Assembly (NCBI GenBank): GCA_026724425.1
Contig: JAIUCV010000003.1
Span: 42,371,283-42,435,282 of the forward strand
Length of the DNA stretch: 64,000 nucleotides
Direction: 5' to 3'
Source: Erythrophleum ivorense
Taxonomy: Eukaryota; Streptophyta; Magnoliopsida; Fabales; Fabaceae
This document shows positions 61,193 through 64,000 of the stretch, piece after piece (positions within the stretch are counted from its first letter, which is position 1; each line of letters starts with the position of its first letter). The notes below the pieces were generated by a model. The model saw only the letters and a list, made by a program, of their open reading frames with translations. It was not told where the DNA came from and ran no database searches. Made by a program: the position numbers and the translations under genes.

Positions 61193-64000
61193 TGTAATAC
61201 CCGATTTTCGTAAAACGGCAGAAATAGGTCAGATAGGAAAGAGAGTCCTCTAAAATGAATCCATTAAGGCCAAATAAAATTAGAATAAAATTTTAAATAT
61301 TAGAAAATGAGAAATCAAGGCTTAGGATGCCTAGAAACTAGAGCCAGAGTAGCAAAAGAAAATCTCGATGAAATGTAGTAGTATTTTTGTAATTTTGGGA
61401 AACTTTTAGAAAACTCAAAGGAAGGATCTTTAAATAGAAAAATTAAGTTTTTTAGAGTTCTTAGAGGCCCTAAAAACTATAGGAACCACTAGAACAGTTA
61501 AAACCCCTACAGTTTATATTTTAGAACGTTAGTGAACCCGAACTTTGATCCTTTCGTTCGGGAAGGTTTTAGATCTGATTTGAGTGATTCCAAAGGCTAT
61601 TTAGAGGTTAGAGAACCTAAATTTTATGATATAAAATACAGTTTTCAAAAAGAAGTTGAAATGACCCTAAAACAAAAAAGCCAAGAATGAAGGATAAAAT
61701 TGGCATTTTGAAAGCTTCTTAAGGATCCCTAGCTATATATAGGTGGTGCCCCACTTCTTCCTCACTTTTGGCTGACCTAAATACTACCTAAAATTAGGGA
61801 GAAGTTTTGAAAATAAGGGCTCACAAGAGGGAGCTTCAAGGGAGGAGAAAAACCTAAGAAAAAGTATGAAAAATTAAGGAATTTCTTGCTCCTTCTTTCA
61901 TTAAACTTGTTCTCCTCCTTCTCCTCTTTCTTTCCATGGTTTTGGTGCATGAATTGGATCTATTTTGAGCCATGTTTAGAGGCAAGAAGTTCAAAATTTC
62001 AAGGAGTGAAAGAAAAAGAGAAAGCTCTTGAAAAGGTTAAAGAATCAAGGTATTTTCATGGCTTCTTCTTTCTTCTTGCTCCACCATGGGTGAGTTTTAG
62101 CCTTATATAGAACAAGCAAGAGGGGGAAAATTCTGACCTAAACCAAGAATGAAACCTAGGTTTTTAAGGGTGAGGAACAAGTAGATACAGAGAAATTCCA
62201 AAAAGAACTATTAGTTTTCAAGTTTCCAAAACCTAGGATTTTCATTGCACCTTGGTATGTATGAAACTTTCTAATGGTATTTCTAATTTTCTAAGAGTAT
62301 ATATGGGTTCTTGAGAGGCCTAGAAAGCCTCACATGGGCCACTTCCTTCAAGAAAACAAAGCTAGCTCCACGGGTCTAAAACCTAGTGCATGTCTTGGCC
62401 TAGACAAGAAGAAGCACTTAAGGAGAGTTTTAAATTTTTCTAAGGGTAGAAAGGAAATAAACATGATAGGAGAATATCAAAGGAAGGCTTGGAAAAAATT
62501 TAAAAGCTTTGGTTTGTGTGATGGAAGTGTAGGCTCCATAATAAGACTTAAAGAAACAACTTGTTTCTAGACTCGTGGGAATGAGCGTATGATGACTCCA
62601 AGAGGCTCAAATGGAGTTAAGAGACCTAGGTGGGAGGAAAAAATGGAGCCAAGACCTTGAATTCTACCACTTGCTTTATTAGGTCTCATATGAAACTATT
62701 ATGTTACCATATAACAAAGTGAGCTTTCATAGAGAGTGTGTGATGCTAGAGCTTGCTTCCATGATATAATTGTGTCTTATTTAATGTGTTTAGGCCAAGA
62801 GAATTAAGCTTCATTCCATTGCAAGTGTGTGTCCTAAAAGGGGGAGGAATATCCAAGGAAAAAGTGTTGAGTTCTTGCTTAAGGTAGCTCTCTAACCTTT
62901 CTCACATGCGTAGCTTGGTTGTTTTCTTGTCATTGAGTACTTGTGTGTATATTTGAGCCATGAGAAATGTTTCTAGCCTATGCTTACATGTTATGGTACC
63001 ATTATGTTTCTCGAAATGTGTTTATGATTGAATTATGGCTTGTATGGGTTTGGTTTGTGCCAAAAGTCCCTTAGCAAGGGTGAGGATGAGCCAAAAGTCT
63101 TTTGAAATGGGTAAGACAAAGCCAAAAGTCTTAAGAAAAATGAAGCTTAGTTAAAAGTTCCTTGAAAGTGGGTGAGGCAAATCCAAAAATCTCAAAAAAG
63201 ATGGGGAGGCTAAGCCAATGTCTTTAAGAGCTTATGCTTGTTATGTATAAGTTTATGTGACGAGAAAAATGCCTTCTACATGTTCACTAGTTGCTTGAAT
63301 ATTGTGAATGCATTCTTTGTCTTGTTTATATATCTATTATGTATGTTTAAAAGGGTTAAGAGCTATTAAGATTCTTTGAATCTCACTATTCCCCCACACA
63401 TGTCTAATCATGTCTAGGTGAGCCAAGTGGGCAAAGAAATGGAACCCAACAAGTATGAGAAGCAAGATTGTGACAACAAGATAGAGAAATAACTTGTTTA
63501 TTTGTGTTTTGATGTCAAACTATGTAACAAACAGAATTGCTGAAAATTTTCTAAGTCCTGAAAATTTTTCTAAGTCTGCTGGCTACAGCCCAACTATAGT
63601 GAATGTACCTGTTCGCTATAGCGAGAAATCACCTAGCTATAGCGAATGTACTAATTCGTTATAGCGAGAATGCTTCTAGCTATAGTGAGTTTGGGCATCC
63701 CATACAAAAACCAAGGAGTTCTTCGCAATAGCGCGTGCTATAGCGAGAACAGGGGCTTGGAACTGATACGTGCTCGCTGTAGCGAGGGTTAGTCTGGAAA
63801 AGCATGAAAAAGTGTATTTTTACTTTTTAAAGACTCTAGAAGCTCTCCTTTTCTTCTAACTAACTTAAGCTTCGTCTAAAACAAAGAAAAGGGCTAGAGA
63901 GAGAGAGAGAAAGACCAAGAGAAGGAAGGAAGAACAAGTAAAAGGTAAACAAACTTGAGATTTTCATAACTTTTCTTCTTAGAATTTTGTTCTTTTCTCT
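61193..64000 (+). repeat. LTR of the same family, plus orientation, runs off the window
   Basis: It starts TGTAATACCCGATTTTCG at 61193 and aligns with the reverse complement of 44971 down to about 42700. It holds the shared minisatellite (63055-63240) and, further in, a CTATAG palindrome cluster (63590-63785). A GA run and purine-rich leader-like DNA (63895-63945) resemble the R/U5 zone. No internal gag-pol lies within the window. Open frames such as 61886-62110 and 62334-62570 have no domain. Confidence 0.65.
63590..63785. repeat. Cluster of CTATAG-centred palindromes
   Basis: About nine copies or variants of TCGCTATAGCGAG stand 15-35 bp apart, at roughly 63592, 63620, 63645, 63658, 63679, 63725, 63739 and 63776. 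Variants include TCGTTATAGCGAG, CTATAGTGAG and TCGCTGTAGCGAG. The arms CGC/GCG are the same as in the CCGCGG cluster at 862-1345. Confidence 0.8.

Noticed and set aside
1..64000. CRISPR arrays, bacterial operons and riboswitches
   Set aside because: The DNA is plant nuclear. No regularly spaced identical repeats with unique spacers were seen, and tRNA or rRNA genes were not recognised either.

Overview
This window is nuclear DNA of a flowering plant, almost certainly a eudicot. The evidence is AT-rich intergenic DNA, GT-AG introns, plant-specific gene families (a WRC-domain JmjC protein and a MIR397 locus), chromoviruses, RTE and L1 LINEs, and an endogenous pararetrovirus of the Caulimoviridae. 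I cannot name the species. I support only two intact protein genes and one microRNA gene. Most of the rest is transposable-element DNA of several ages.

Layout. 1-3356 is part of a long LTR on the minus strand, with a GC-rich cluster of CCGCGG-type palindromes. 3357-7690 is AT-rich with at most one promoter-like leader. A probable non-coding first exon (about 7700-7964) joins across a 12.9 kb leader intron to the coding start at 20900 of an ABC1/UbiB-type atypical kinase (4 coding exons, 625 aa by my splicing, stop at 25156). That intron holds a nest of elements. Chromovirus 2 (8812-20178) carries chromovirus 1 (8984-13907) inside its 5' LTR and an antisense RTE LINE (16949-18119) inside its RNase H region. 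A short pararetrovirus fragment lies in a later intron of the same gene.

28171-34345 (minus strand) is a 12-exon JmjC gene (1018 aa by my splicing) with an N-terminal WRC domain and Cys-rich fingers, closest in my recollection to Arabidopsis JMJ28. Two of its three expected iron ligands are replaced. About 2.3 kb upstream of its start, also on the minus strand, is a MIR397 hairpin (36605-36747). Its 21-nt mature arm matches canonical miR397 as I remember it, and it has a TATA box and five GTAC motifs upstream, as expected of a copper-deficiency-induced miRNA that targets laccases.

From 37 kb to the end I find no intact protein gene. There is a 3.6 kb solo LTR with a perfect ATTCT target duplication (41337-44971) inside a CACTA-like sequence, a decayed L1 LINE with a C-terminal RNase H domain (45291-46815), a broken antisense pararetrovirus copy (47165-51745, movement protein to reverse transcriptase), AT-rich DNA with diverged duplications, and two LTRs of one family in opposite orientations (60360-61192 and 61193 to the end). 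The last LTR has a second palindrome cluster built on CTATAG. All splice sites and boundaries were read by eye and need transcript support.
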